Shown here: piece after piece, positions 22,419 through 34,932 of the stretch
How the letters are laid out: every line of letters begins with the position of its first letter
Numbering within the stretch: position 1 is the stretch's first letter
Assembly: GCA_013399115.1 (NCBI GenBank)
Contig: VXAA01000606.1
Span: forward strand, 270,604 to 334,603
From: Anseranas semipalmata
Lineage: Eukaryota; Chordata; Aves; Anseriformes; Anseranatidae
Direction: 5' to 3'
Length of the DNA: 64,000 nt
Position numbers and translations under genes: made by a program
The notes under the pieces: model-generated
Databases searched by the model: none
Seen by the model: only the letters and a program-made list of their open reading frames with translations
What the model was told of the DNA's origin: nothing

Positions 22419-25400
22419 GTGAAACTGAAGAGGACCTGCCCTACTTACGTGCCACTTAAATCCTTTTACAAGGTTGGATTTCCTTTAGTAATATTCCAAG
22501 GAAATATTATGTCTGTGGAGCCTACTACTTTTGATATTACTTTAGGATGCCCTGGCCTGGGAGTAACTAGGAAACCTGGGGGCAAATCACTTCAGAAAAA
22601 AAGATGTGTGAGATGTAATCTAAACATTTATTTTTGGCTTGATATGCTTGGACTCTATCATGAACTCTCCTGCAGGATTACAGCAGATCCTGACCCCACT
22701 GACCTAGTATCAACCCCTTTCTGTAAGCTGCACACGGTAGAGAAGGAGGAGGATAGATACTGCAAATGGCTTAGAGGCTTAGATGCAGAAGGCTCTGAGT
22801 ATCAGCACCAGTTCAAAGGATCAAAGGGGGTCTGTGACTCTCTAGCCATGCTAATTAATGGAAGAAGTGGTATTTGGTCTTCATTATGGACTTTAAAAAA
22901 GAGAAGTCAAGTGTTTTGTCCTGTGGTAAAGCACTGAACAAGGCTGGTGAAAGTAACAGAGCCGACTCCATTAGGCTTTCAGCAGCGTTTCAAGAGCATG
23001 GAGCCACTTATGATGTCACGCTCAGGCAGTGCTTTCTTAAAAGTTAAATGAATGATAAATGCTGATACTGCCTGATTTGAATCCCTAATATGTTTCCAGA
23101 TAGAGCAGCCCATTGCAAAGGTCTCCAGTGCTCATGCCAAGGAAACACTCTTTTATCAAAGGACTCCTTGGGTTTCTCCTGTACCTTCTGCTTCAGACAT
23201 GAGCTCAGGACCAGTGGGGCTGATTCTGCCTCCCACCAGATCAGGCATTGTTCCATGGTGTGCCTTTCGTTTAAATATCCATGGGTTGCTACAGAGGTTA
23301 ATAGGAGGTCAATGGTCAGAACTCAGATCAGCAGCACTAGCAGCAACCTAGGAACCAAAGTGCTGATGGGCCGCGAAAGCACTAAGAGCATTTTAGGGAC
23401 ATTCCTGCATTGTATGTTTTATTAGCTCTCAAGAAGGGGAACGTAAAGCACTCTCCTGAATCCTAAACAATCCCTTCTAATCTCTGACCCTTTCTTTGAC
23501 TTGTTCAGATATTGCTTAAATTTGAAGAAAAATCAGTGGTTACAGAACGTTTACATTTACACAGAGAGACAGTCAGATAATGCATGCAGGTGCTTATTGC
23601 CCATGTCTTTACACCTGTCTACATGTGTATATCTATGCCTATCTATATGATATGTATGAATACGTGTCAGTCCTACAGAGATGGTAAAGCAGTAATTCAA
23701 ATTCTTATTTGTAAAACCACACATACATACTAGAAGTGTGTGTAAGCCTGATGTAATTAGTGTAAATATATATTTATACATACCTGAGGATGATCAGGTT
23801 TTAGCTAAACAAACAAAACAAACAAAAGAATCATGAGAAACATTCTTTCCATGAAAATATCTGGTTTTACTTGAAAACTGAGTTTTTTGTTTGTTTGTTT
23901 GTTTGCATTTGAGTTTTCCACAGAAGTGTTCATTTTTGCAAAGGGGAAGTGAGAGGTGTTCAAGAGAGGAGAATCTGGTATCGACTCTAAATTATGAATA
24001 TTTTTCCAATAAGTATCCAATGACTTCATGCATGCATGTGTATGTCATGACTCCATATTTGTGTGTGTGGTGCTTGATGGGCTTATGCTTTGGTTTGAAT
24101 ATGTTCATTTTAAACTACTTTGATGGCATAGACCAAAATTGCTAATGGTATGATCTTTATCATGGCTCCACTGTAGAACACGACAGCATGTATGATCATT
24201 GGGTATTCAAACAGTGAAATGTGTAAAGCTATTTTTCTATAATTGGTCCCAGGGCAAGGGGTTGATCTCAAGTATAAAAGGCTCCAGATATGCTCTTGGT
24301 ACAGTTTCTAATTAGGGAACCAGGAAAGAACTGAACTTTGGAAACTGTGATGAGTCTGTGCCTTTAAAAAAAAAAGGAAATAATCACTTTGACCTTGAAC
24401 TCCAAAAGGCCCTGAAATCAACTGATTTTACTCTTTAAGCTCCTTAACAAGCATGGGGATTAGAGGCGAGCTGTGTAGAACGGTTCATATTAGATATAAA
24501 CGATAATGGACAATAGAAATTCATCTGTGAGCTCAGCACAGGCATCCTGTGCAAATTCCATTTCCCCAAGATATGGTGATACCATGTTACAGTGTTATAC
24601 ATACCTCTGATAACAATGTGACTTCATTGGTTGGGAAGAGACAGAAGAAAACTCAATTGCAGCAGGGCAAATGCAACTTTCAGAGATGTCCAGTCCTGTC
24701 CTAATCCTAGTCTGTTTAAATAACCACAACCACGTGCATCAAAAAAGGTCAAATACAATCACCCTTGTACTTCATGTAATGAATAAATCATCTGTTTAGC
24801 TATTTATTTCAAGTATGATTAAATCACCCTTGTGAAAAAGAAAGAAAACTTATGAAAGAAATAAACTGACTGTAGACTGAGGCTGCACATTTCAGTGGCC
24901 TCCCATCTGTCCACAGCTAAACGAGGAAGGATGCTGCTGTCACATTAGAAAAACCTTTTTACGGCAATTTCATTTTGTCAGTTTTTTTCCCCTTTCTTTT
25001 TTCCCTCTTCTCTCAAGAAAGGCTAAAAAAACCCTTGTCCCCTTGAAAAAGGAGGAATCTTGTCATATCTTGAAATGGAAAAGTGCATCACATTTTCAGG
25101 AGAAAAGAAAAGAATTGAGGAAAATACCTGTATGAAGAGAGGAGCTAATATGACTGAAATAATTGGGGTTGGGTTTGATAAATGTTACCCATTCAACAGC
25201 TAGTATTGCCCCTCGAGAATATACCCAATTCTTAAGCAGATCTTTGAAATTATTTCCCTTCTGAAAATCACACCTGGTGAAAAATTCATTGTGTCTTTTA
25301 AAAGCCACCTCTGGTTAACCTTTTTGTTGATCTAGTAGGGTGAATGACGTGATTAGACAGGTTACTGCCTGCCATGAAAACTGGTGGGAAATGATGTTGC

Positions 25401-27319
25401 ACAATCCTTTCCCTCCTCCGTTTCTCAAAAATGGTTATTTTATTTCACTTTTCCCCATTTCAATCTGTGTGGCCTGGCAGACCTACTGGAAAGAAGCCTA
25501 GAATAATATTGTCTCAGTTAGCTGATAGGTGTGAGGGCACCTGCAGACAGATAAAATGTGTTTGTATCTGTATCAGAATTCGGTACGCAAAACTCAAAAT
25601 TGTCATGATTTTGGGACAATCTCCAATTTCTCCTGAAAGTCTTGGAAAGCGGCAAGTGAAATTAAAAAGAAAATCAACTCCTTGCTTTTTCATTAGTTCT
25701 GGCAGCTTCCCCTAGAAACACACCCATGCTCAGCAGTATCATTCTTTATTTAGCTCTGAACAGACTGAAGGACCTCAGTGAATTCTTTCTCCCTCCTCCT
25801 TTTCAGATAATAGCGATGATGCTGCCACATATTTTGCAAAGTGCTCTTTTCTGGAGCTGAAGATTGAGTTACATCCAACGTGATAGACCCCACTGGCAGC
25901 CACGCATTCTTAGCGGAGACATTCCTTTACCATGCCAAGTTATTTTTAATTCTATCTGGATTTTTCTTTTTTTTTTTTAAACCAGTTTTTAAAAGAAAGC
26001 TATTGAGTTGCTCAATCAATGTTAGTTTATTATTGCTTACCCAAGTGTTTAATAAACCTATCCCAACCCTGGACATAGCTTTAAATACTTCATGGACTGT
26101 AACAAAGCAGATTTTTCCTATCAGACCAAAGTGGCTCTATAAACTATAATTAAGCACTAATTATGAGCTCTACTGGTCAGATAACAGAAGGCAAGGTCCA
26201 TTGTGTGACTGACAGAACTGGCAATTAAAGGAGATTATTGTTGTCAGAAATGGAATAAAACAAACAAAGAAAAAATTTGGGAGGAGGGGAAGATTTGCAA
26301 TTGACCTGGGTAAACTTTGCTGTGTTCATGGGTTTGGGAGATTATGACATCATGAACACAAAACCCTAAGATATGATGATATAGAACAGATGTAATAAAT
26401 TGTTCTGGAAAATTCATATACTTTATTGGATAACAGGTTGTAGAATCAGATTCTGTTTGGCTTCGCTCTTGTACATTGAAAGAAAATACCTTAAATCCCA
26501 AACAGAAGATGTATGTTTAGAACAAAAATATTTTCAAGGAAAATGTTTTGTGTCAGTACTATTTCACTCGTTCTTGCAAAGCGTTCAAAGCCAGAGAGGG
26601 CCACGTTGCTCATGGGCTTAAGAACTAGAAAATGAAATTGAAATAGAATGAAGAATAGATTGACTCCCTAGGAAGGGGGAAAAAAGGCCCTCTACAACAG
26701 GTGAAAAGGAAGTGCGGTTTTATAAATTCGTTCCATTTGAACATGACTGGCTTCTCTTCTCACTTATGCCATTTTTACACTGGCTTAACTTGATTGGCTC
26801 CAGTGGAGTTTTCAATTATGCCAGATACCACTAAAGTGTTATTAGCAGCCTGCTTGGAATTTCTCTTGAAAGTCAGAAACTGTTTCTGAGCTAACAACAT
26901 ACTCTTTTTCCCCCTGCTTTGGAATAAAATGTTCATTCTGCAGGAAACCTTGATGTCTTGTTGAAGCAGAATGCTCAAACACCAAAATGATTTGACTTTT
27001 CACATATGAATTTTAAATTTCCATGGGAAATAGAGTTTCCAATTACCACTAGTGATTGCTATGCTAGTCACAGTTCATATATTCCTAGACCTGATACAGA
27101 CATTCAAGAGAGCCAAAAGTCCCTTACACACACATGAGCACATTACAGCTTCCTGGAACACTGTTTAGGTTTTCAGGTGATGGCTGGGAATTTGTCCAAT
27201 ATCAGAAGGTAAAGGGCAAACAAAGCCATGGAAATGGAAATGACAATATTTCCTAGTAGCAGGCAGGTGCCTCTGTCCCTGACTTGTGATTGTGCCGAAA
27301 AGTAACAGTACTGCTCTGT
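22419..27319. other. Non-coding stretch with the window's longest open frame
   Basis: A 172-codon frame runs on + from 22419 to 22937. It has mixed composition, no domain or motif I recognise, and no obvious splice context. One frame of this length is about what chance predicts in 64 kb, so it is not called as a gene. The remainder is AT-rich with (AAAC)/(GTTT) tracts at 23807-23905 and T12 at 25967-25978. The part from about 25420 to 25960 is free of visible repeats and compositionally complex. Confidence 0.6.
23807..23905. repeat. Inverted (AAAC)n / (GTTT)n pair
   Basis: An AAAC-rich tract at 23807-23828 and a GTTT tract at 23883-23905 are near reverse complements about 55 bases apart, so the transcript could fold back. 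Both look like independent microsatellites rather than a transposon. Confidence 0.7.
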
Positions 27320-27340
27320 CCTCTCTCTCTCTCTCTCTCT
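27320..27340. repeat. (CT)n microsatellite
   Basis: About ten CT units followed by TTTTTAAAG. It directly abuts the left edge of the first copy of the 100-base direct repeat. Confidence 0.85.
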
Positions 27341-27349
27341 TTTTAAAGT

Positions 27350-27451
27350 AATTTGCATCTTTTGAAAAAAAGGATTAATAAATTTCAAATGTTCCTGGTG
27401 CTTCTGTGCCAACTGGCACTGGAGGGGGCCTGTAACCTTGCCCAACTGCAC
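27350..27451 (+). repeat. Direct repeat, copy A (about 100 bp)
   Basis: This copy starts at AATTTGCATCTTTTGAAAA and ends at CTGCAC. It aligns along its whole length with 28241-28340. I count about 15 substitutions, mostly transitions, plus a 2-base length difference in an A run, so roughly 85 percent identity. Similarity stops sharply at both ends. It begins with an octamer-type ATTTGCAT (POU-factor motif) and contains TGCCAACTGGCA, one base off a perfect palindrome with NFI-like half-sites. I do not recognise a named family. It may be a dispersed repeat or a duplicated regulatory element. Confidence 0.85.
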
Positions 27452-28240
27452 TATATATAATTATTAATTAGAAAGCAACCTGGGAAGCAATGATCCTCTC
27501 CCCCAGCATAAACCAGAGGAACTCCAACAAATTCATGATACAAAAGAAAATTAGTTTTCCTGGGTTGCACTTGGGAACAAACTTTATTTTACTTTGACTG
27601 GTGGATCACTATCCAGAGTGGAATTACGGGAAATAATGGGAAAAACTTGGGTGCTCATTTTATAAATCAGCTGGCAGAACTCCTGCCATAATTAATGGGT
27701 CTGACTGGCAATTTTCCACAAATACACACCCATTTCCCAGTGATTTCCACTGTGCATGCATGCATTTTGCAGGAGCTCAACTTGCAAAGGGACACATTTA
27801 AGAGTTTATAACTGTCCCAATGACAGCAAGTTCTAATTTAAAACTCCTGTGTAATACTTGTTAGGAAGTTTTAATATCAAAAGGGCAGCCAAGGTCTTCC
27901 ATGAGAAATTTCTAGACAGTGAAAGAAACTAATCCTTTTTAGTGATGTTTGGCTTCTCCTCTGCAGTAGCTGATCTCTGATTTCATATTTTATATCCATG
28001 GTTTGTTAATGAAATTTTCTCCTTTAAAGAGTAACCAGGCGGATAGAAAAAATTAGCTGATACTTTGCAGTAAACGTTTGAAGTGAAATTCAAGTAGCAG
28101 CCTGAGGCTCACAGTATGTAAAACCAACTACCAAAGTTTTAGGGGGGGTTTAATCTATTTTTCCTTCTCAGGGGACCTCTGCTGTATTAAATTCTTTGGT
28201 TGAAGAGAAGCAGCCAAGTTGGCATTAGAACTGACTTAGC
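27452..28240. other. Non-repetitive spacer between the two direct repeats
   Basis: About 790 bases of AT-rich sequence with no recognisable transposon, gene or microsatellite. It contains no third copy of the element. Confidence 0.6.
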
Positions 28241-28340
28241 AATTTGCATCTTTTGAAAAGGGATTAGCAGATTTCAAATGTTCTTGGTGCCCCTATGCCA
28301 ATTGGCACTGACAGGGGTCTGTAACCTTACCCATCTGCAC
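28241..28340 (+). repeat. Direct repeat, copy B (about 100 bp)
   Basis: The second copy of the element at 27350-27451, in the same orientation, begins 891 bases downstream of the first. It keeps the leading ATTTGCAT, and here the internal motif TGCCAATTGGCA (28296-28307) is a perfect 12-base palindrome. Flanks on both sides are unrelated to those of copy A: a CT array against mixed sequence on the left, TATATATAA against CACCGCC on the right. Confidence 0.85.
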
Positions 28341-30540
28341 CACCGCCTGCCACGAGTCTACGTGAAAGGTGTTATGGGGCTTGCTACACTTCCTTCAAAG
28401 AGAAAGAGAAGAGCAAATTAGGCAGCAGGAGAAATTTAATGTCCACACATAGTGGCATCACTGCTGTTTATGGTGTACCCAGGAAAGACAGGCTGGCTTC
28501 AGGCTCATCCTTGGGTATATTGTTCAGGCTTTTCTTACCTGGAACCAAGGTTCATGAATTTTTAATAGCACTTTAAAATGCCTTGATATACGTGAGGCAG
28601 TATCCAGGGCCTCACAGCACCTCTAGAATGGAAGTGTGTGCTGGATTTCATTGGAGACTCAGTGTCACAAAGGTGGGTTTCATCTCTGAATTTCATCCTG
28701 ATCTATATCTTCTAGTTCAGTCATCATGAGTTTTTGGGGCAATCTCTGTAGACCATTGGGAAGAGTGAGACTTTTGACAGGACAATTAATTACAGCTATC
28801 TTAGGCTATAATACCTGCATTTTTCTAGTGACCAGGAAACAACATTGACTGTTGTCAGCGGAGAAATGGAGATGGAGGGAGGAACTGTGCTTTCAGAGGG
28901 CCTACTCGGGTTCCTGGTCTACAGAAGGAACCCAAACAACCTGCTGAGGCTGGATGTCTGTGTAGGTGGCCAGCTTGAAGCCCACCAGGGTACAGCTTCA
29001 GATCCAAAGCCCTGCAAGTTTTTTATACCCTTTAACTATTTTCTTCTGAAGAATATAAAGTCAACCAATAAGAAACATTAGGCATACAGACATGGGTAGA
29101 ATTTGGATGTTCAAATGTGGTCCCAAAGGTTTCCTGGAGTGTACAACAATGCTTTTTTTAGCAAAATATTCAACATTTCTTCAGTTTGTTCCCTGGTGAA
29201 TTTTTTTGGGGGCCCATTACATTTTTATGTAAGCTTTTATAACACTCCAGAAACTCCCATGAAGTTGACAGATTTTCAGTTGTGATCAAAATCCAATCTT
29301 CTGTTTCGTGGGACTTATATTCCATTTCTTGTAGGTATATGATAGGCTTACAAGAGGAGGAAAATGGTTTGTGTGAAATTCCCCAAACGATACAAGAACA
29401 GGCACCTTCTTAACTCTGTTCTGAAGGCAAACTAGCCTGGGTTTAGTATCACCCAATAAAGCTGTCTTGCTAATGAAGATGCCCAGTTCCTTAGATCTTA
29501 AATAAAAACAAGAAGGTGTGACACTGCCACCATTGCAGTCACACGGGGGGAAGACAGCAGACCATCAAATAGTCATATCCAAAATCAGATTCAGGGTGTT
29601 CCACTGTGCCCAGAAGGATGGGAAGCTCAGGACAGAAAAAGTCCTTCTGAGGACTCCACTGGGAAATAATGGTCCAACTTTGCGTATCAGGTATGAGAGT
29701 GCAAGCTTATGTTATAAATGAAAATTTGATGAGTGTTTGCTTGCTGCCTCCCCATGCACTTTTTTATATTTCCTATGTATACTGTCTGATATTATGTGCC
29801 TATAAAACTTCAGCATTTTTTTTAATAGAAGACCACCTGTTTGCTTTCCTTTTAATGTTTCTGCAATATTTGAAGCCCTATAAAACACTGTGGGTAATTC
29901 TGTTGGAATAAATAAGATGGGCCAAATCCAGCCCATACTGCTCACACCAGATTTCTTATATGAGCCGGGACTGTGATAATGTGTGCAGAGTAATTGAGGA
30001 TAGCCAAATAACTGTAACAGATTTCTTTCTCTTCCCCCCCCTCCCCAAGCCTTTCCTGTTTGATCTACCTGGGCTGCCTGCTGGCTGGGGCGCGTGCGGG
30101 TGGGAGCAGAGGTAAGGGAAGTGCCTTCTGCAAGTCAGTCACGAGAAAGCTTTTTGTCTCCCTTTCTGAAATAAAAAATTGTGCCCGGAACTTCATTCAA
30201 CCACTCATTTGGATAAAACTAGACACCCTGGTGTCAAGTGAATAGGAAGCAATGGGAGGTCAACATGTCGCAGTGCCGCAGGAGAAGGGGGTGGCCAGAA
30301 CTTCACAGAAATCAGACTGTGTATATATATACATATAGACTGCCTATATCAATCACTAGCTAGAACATGCATATGACACGTGTGCATGTGTGCAAGGCTA
30401 TTGACACGCAGAGGAGAAAGTAGCAGCTTCCTTTCCTCTGCATACACACCTACTCCCTCTGAAGTGAGGAAGAAGAAAGAAAAGATTCAAATTAACCCCC
30501 CTCCAAAATTACTTGAAACCATCCTGAATTATTAGGAAGG
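28341..30540. other. Non-coding AT-rich stretch, no gene seen
   Basis: Open frames are at most 80 codons. A segment near 29908-29955 starts with GGCCAAATCCAGCCC, reminiscent of the palindromic sauropsid repeats, but the inverted half is missing. A C-rich tract lies at 30033-30046. No RNA gene is seen. Confidence 0.6.
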
Positions 30541-31060
30541 CAAAGCAACGGCCCAGCAGGGAGTGGAAAATGTAATAACGACAAGTTTTGTGCCTAAAGG
30601 GAAGGCAGGAATGAAATCAGAAAGATCCGATGGGGCCAGGTGAGTAAAGAGTCAGCCAAGCAAGGGAGCGCGAGATGCCCGCAGGCAGTGCAATGCGCTG
30701 GCAAGGAGCCACGCTGCCGGGAGAGAGCGGAGGAGTGGAGATAGAGGGAAGGGGAGGGAGGGAGGCAGCACACCTCCGTGGGCACCGGAGAGGCCCTCTG
30801 ACAGCCCCATTCCTTGGTGCTGGCTGCAGATGTAGGAGGCACCTGCACACACACAGCCCCAGGAAGGCAGGAGCCCACGGGAGCCTGCTGCAATGCTGCA
30901 AATGTCAAAAGGCTGCAGTCGGTGGGAAGCAGGGTGAGCTCGGTTGGGCTGGCCGGGCAGCTGGTGCCGAAAACGACAGTGGCGATGTTGTTTCCATCCG
31001 CCCGTGAAAGGCAACTTCAGAAGCAAGGTTTATATTTGCCCTTGGCTGTTTAACAGGGGG
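30541..31060. other. Second GC-rich block, borderline CpG density
   Basis: G+C is close to 60 percent over about 30660-31010, with some 18 CpG counted by hand, giving observed/expected near 0.5-0.6. That is just below usual island thresholds. Several overlapping frames of 94-124 codons on both strands reflect the low stop density of GC-rich DNA. Their proline/serine- or glycine/arginine-rich translations resemble no family. The block could be a weak promoter or enhancer. Confidence 0.4.
30746..30762 (+). other. G-quadruplex motif
   Basis: Four G runs (GGG, GGGG, GGG, GGG) are separated by loops of AA, A and A, satisfying the G3N1-7 rule. It sits within the GC-rich block. Confidence 0.6.
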
Positions 31061-33504
31061 TTAGTTAAAGGGAATACGCTGGCATTAATACATTAGATGG
31101 ATGTGGCTGCAGGGACAAAGGCTTAATATGATGTGCTCGAAAATGACATTTGCCTGTTGCCAAGCAGATGTGGCCTGCTGGGACCTGTTGCTTTGGCACA
31201 AGGGTGGTGGGTGCTGTGAGGAGAGTGAATGGAGAAGTTTCTGGTCGAACCTCCACCACAGCCACCAAACTGCAAATCAGGCCCAGGCAATCCCTTACTC
31301 AAATGTGGGGAGATGAGTTTTATTCAAGGAAAGCTGTCAGAAGGCAGATCAGCATTTCTGGGTTTCCAGGGATGAACTCACAACTCTGCAGAGACTCCTA
31401 ACTTTTCTTGGCAGTGTGTGTGGAATCACAGACACTTGGGCCATAAAAAGCTGATGGCTTTCCCATCCTGACACTGTCAGGTTATCCTGTGCTCTCTGCT
31501 GATGTTTTCCTCACTCCTCCAACATCAGCTTTCAAGAACCCCAACTTTACAAGGTGTTGCTATGGCTATGTGAGTCTGTCCCCCAGTGGGCTAGGAGATA
31601 CAAAGGTAATGAAAGCGCTCTTCAGCCCCTTTCCAAAGCCCAGGGCCTCGCTTTTGGGCAAGTGATTTTTCTTTCCACTGGGAAAAGAAATGCTGTTGGA
31701 GAAGAAAGAGCCAGGGATGCCCAGGTGGAGCAAGTGACCTGCAAGCTGGCTCAGAGACATCATCCAGGCTCAACCTGCTTGAAAAAAGGGCAGCAGAGCA
31801 GGGCTGGAGGGGAATTAACTGGTTTTTGGGGCTGGTGTGACTGCCTGGGATGCCTTTGTAGGCACAGCCATAGCCACTTTTTGGCCTTGATGGCATCTGG
31901 TGCCTCTGATCACAGCTAGCTCAGGGATCTGCAGAGCAGGCTGATTGAAGGCCTTAGGACATGTCAAGGGGAACAAGAACAGGACAGAGTGCCAGCTCGC
32001 TGGGCAAATGGCAGGAAGCCTGGCTTTATCAGGATGCTGCAGGCAGGAAATAATTTGAAGTACACAGACTTTTCTTGTAGAATGATTGAGGGAAGGGAGG
32101 AGAAAAAGAACAGGAGCAGCTGCAGCTGTATTTCAAAGTTGGTTTCCATCTTCTCTCTAGCATTACTGCTTTTTCTTTGTTTACCAAAATAATAAAAAAT
32201 AAAAAATAAAACAACTAGAAACAGCTAGGCATTTCTAATTGCAGTGATTAAGGCTATTGCCCCAGATTAGAAATATCTCAGGTACCTGGAGAAGGTTGTT
32301 TTGAAGCCAGTATCACCTCTGCCTCTGATTCTTATGGACAGCCTGGCCTTTCTCCCTCCATATTGCCCTGAAATCAGGTGGAACAACCCTGCAGTCCGTA
32401 GCTGTTAAATGCAGTTGCTTTGGGGAGCACGGGAAACCTGTGCACTTACAGAAGCAGAGATATGATGATGCCTACATTTACAAAGCTGTACTGTTCTTGC
32501 TACCCAGGCTGACCAGTTGAAAAGTTGGCTTGGCTGGTTAAAATGCAGACACAGGCTTTGCACAAGAGATGATAAACCCTCAACATTCTTCATTTTACTC
32601 TTCCAGCCTCTCTTCTGCCTGTCTTCCTTCTGCAGCAATGTGAGAGGTTTTTCTTGGCTGTCCTTGTCCCCCCTGGAGATCAAATACAGGCTCTGCTGCT
32701 GAGTTCCTAAATTTATGACAAGTACCAGCTTCTTCTAGCCTCAGTTTCCATTAGATGCTAACTTGCAGGAGCTGCATTAGGACCATTTGTTTCGTCTTTT
32801 GGCACCAGCTTTTTTTACGAATGAGAAACATAGCAAAGGGCAAATAATCAGAAAACTGGTGAGGTAAAAGTACAAGTGTTTCATTGCTCTCTACTGATGG
32901 GAAAGTCTTTGTAGCCCTTAGGTCTGACATTAAAACTTACAAACTCCTACACTTGTAACTGTTGTGTAAAAAGCTGTTATTGCTCCTAAAACTAGTCATT
33001 GGAGTTGAAAGATAAATATTATTCTGTATCTTATTGAATAAAATATATTATATCACAGGTGATGGAGACAGATTGTCTCAATAAATTCTGATACTGTATT
33101 CGGTGGAAAAGTGGCAATAAAAATGCTGATGACTTGACACAGGGAGAATATTGAATGTCATTAACATGTTATTTCCTCTGTTCTGATATCACTGTCATGT
33201 TCTTCCCACTGCTATAATCTCTATCAGTTGTGGGTTTTTATTTTATTTTATTTTATTTTTTTCATTTTGCTTGTTTGAATGAGAAAAATGTCATTTTTTC
33301 AGTCCTTTAAATTACCCACTACTTGGGAAATGATTATAGATATGAGGTCACATCCTCAAATATAGAAATTAAAACAAGGTTTGGTATTTAACAGTATTCT
33401 GTGCATGGGCTCAAGAGGAACCCTTAAGACTGTCACTATCATCTGATAGGTGATTATGACAAAGTCATACCCATCTGCATGGTAATAACAGCAATATCTT
33501 GCTG
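31061..33504. other. Non-coding stretch, no gene seen
   Basis: A 121-codon frame on + (31554-31919) overlaps a 101-codon frame on - (31591-31896) in a GC-richer patch, and neither is protein-like. An A/T tract of AAAAAT units lies near 32190-32212 and a (TTTTA)5 array at 33236-33262. Confidence 0.6.
33236..33262. repeat. (TTTTA)5 microsatellite
   Basis: Five TTTTA-type units followed by T7. Pentanucleotide, pyrimidine-rich on +. Confidence 0.85.
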
Positions 33505-33648
33505 TTATAAAATGCTCTGAAAGCACTTAATGAAGGTAGTTGTCACTGTTCATTTACTGATGGGGAAATGGAGAACCAGGAGGTAAAGTGAGTCACCCAA
33601 GGTCATTTGGTAGTCCAGTGGCAGAGCCAGATTCCTGCAACGTGTCCT
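33505..33648 (-). repeat. CORE-SINE (MIR-type) fragment
   Basis: The words GATGGGGAAATGGAGAACCA, AGGTAAAGTGAGTCACCCAA, GGTCATTTGGTAGTCCAGTG and GCAGAGCCAGATTCCTG follow in order the antisense MIR consensus ('gatggggaaactgaggcacagagaggttaagtgacttgcccaaggtcacacagc... gtggcagagccaggattc'). The upstream part, including AAGCACTTAATGAAGGTAG, matches the SINE 3' region. It is an ancient, inactive tRNA-derived SINE. Confidence 0.85.
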
Positions 33649-34811
33649 AGCTCTACCAAGTAAAGATGTATTGCCCTACAATTGCTGTGAAACTTGATTT
33701 ATTGCACACTGCAGCCACTCTTCCTAGCCCTTGTTAAACTGTACCTGCTAGAGCCACAGCCCAGCAAGTTTTCAGTTGTTTCTACTAGGGCTGGTTTTAT
33801 TTCCTGCTCCTGTCTAGATGTGGGCTCTCTCTCTAAATATATATACTCCACAATGAGATTTGTGTAGCTGGGAACATATTTGTGTACAGTTATGAAATGA
33901 GCCCTCTAGGAAGAATAGCAATAAGCCCTGTTTTCATCCCTTTTCCCCAAACTAGAATAAAACCACTGCTTTTCAGAAAGGTTCAATCTGCCTAGACATT
34001 CCCATTCTGTCACTCCATGCCAGAAAGCCTGTTGTGATAGCCCTACGGGTAACTCAGATCAGCTTGTACCAAAGAGCATTTGGAGCACGTGGATTGTTTG
34101 GCATCCTCATGAGAGAATATGCTGCTGGCCTTGAATGATAGCAATTAAAGGTGCAAAGAAGTCATCTGTCTATTTGCTAGGGCCAGTATCTAGGATGGTT
34201 TCCTACTGTAATCTTGTGCTTTATCCACAACTAATTCTAAATGACTCCAGGAATAGCCACCACTTCCATTACAGGACCATTTCATGCACTGTTATAGTTT
34301 ATTGTCAGATAGTTTTCAGCAATTAAATTCCAAATTGATTTCACAGTTGCACATGCTGCTTCTGTTATTTATTTTGGTCCTCACCTGTCCGAGGGAATGG
34401 GGTGCCTCTGTCTCTTCACAAATAAATGCTGCTGCTTAGCTGAACAGAATATTTTAAGTGCCTGAAAAATAGCCTTTTACTTAGAAATAGTGCATGAGAC
34501 AGGTATAACAGAGTTTAATTTTCACAAAGCCTTGGAAATAATACTGATGGATTTTGAAAAGGGAAAAATGCCATAGATATTTTGCTAAGTGGCACAGTGC
34601 CTACACTTTCCTCTTTGTTCTGGTGTCCTGTAGAAAGAAGTGTTATTTCTCAACATAGAACAGAAGATGGAATTAGCTTCCTGGTATAGTTGTGTTACTA
34701 CTCTGCTATTCACTTCTTGACTTCAGCTAAAATGCCTACAGGTCCTATCCTGCTAAGTTAACGGGAACCTTTCTGATAAGGTGGATATGGAGCCAATAAA
34801 CCATAAAAGCT
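33649..34811. other. Non-coding stretch between two CORE-SINE fragments
   Basis: AT-rich with no open frame above 65 codons. The end, near 34740-34775 (GGTCCTATCCTGCTAAGTTA), faintly resembles the palindromic sauropsid repeats but is too short to call. Confidence 0.6.
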
Positions 34812-34932
34812 TTATGCCTCAATTTACCCAGGTGTAAAATGGGAATAAAATTCCTCACATTTTGCAAGGCACTACTGAAAAGGCAAGAGGAGCTAGCTGC
34901 CATGTAAAGCTAAAGAGTGAAATGCTATTAAT
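34812..34932 (+). repeat. CORE-SINE (MIR-type) fragment
   Basis: TATGCCTCAATTTACCCAGG and TGTAAAATGGGAATAA match the sense MIR segment 'tgcctcagtttccccatctgtaaaatggggata'. CCTCACATTTTGCAAGGC and ATGTAAAGCTAAAGAGTGAA continue in consensus order towards the 3' end. Confidence 0.75.

Noticed and set aside
22419..22937. 172-codon open frame on +
   Set aside because: It is the longest clean frame, but about one frame of this length is expected by chance in 64 kb of this composition. The translation shows no domain, signal peptide or repeat, and there is no convincing splice context.
30594..31026. Several 94-124 codon frames on both strands
   Set aside because: GC-rich DNA has few stops. The translations are low-complexity and overlap each other, so no frame can be preferred.
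33899..33912. CTCF-like GCCCTCTAGG
   Set aside because: Only about 10 of 14 positions match; compatible with chance.
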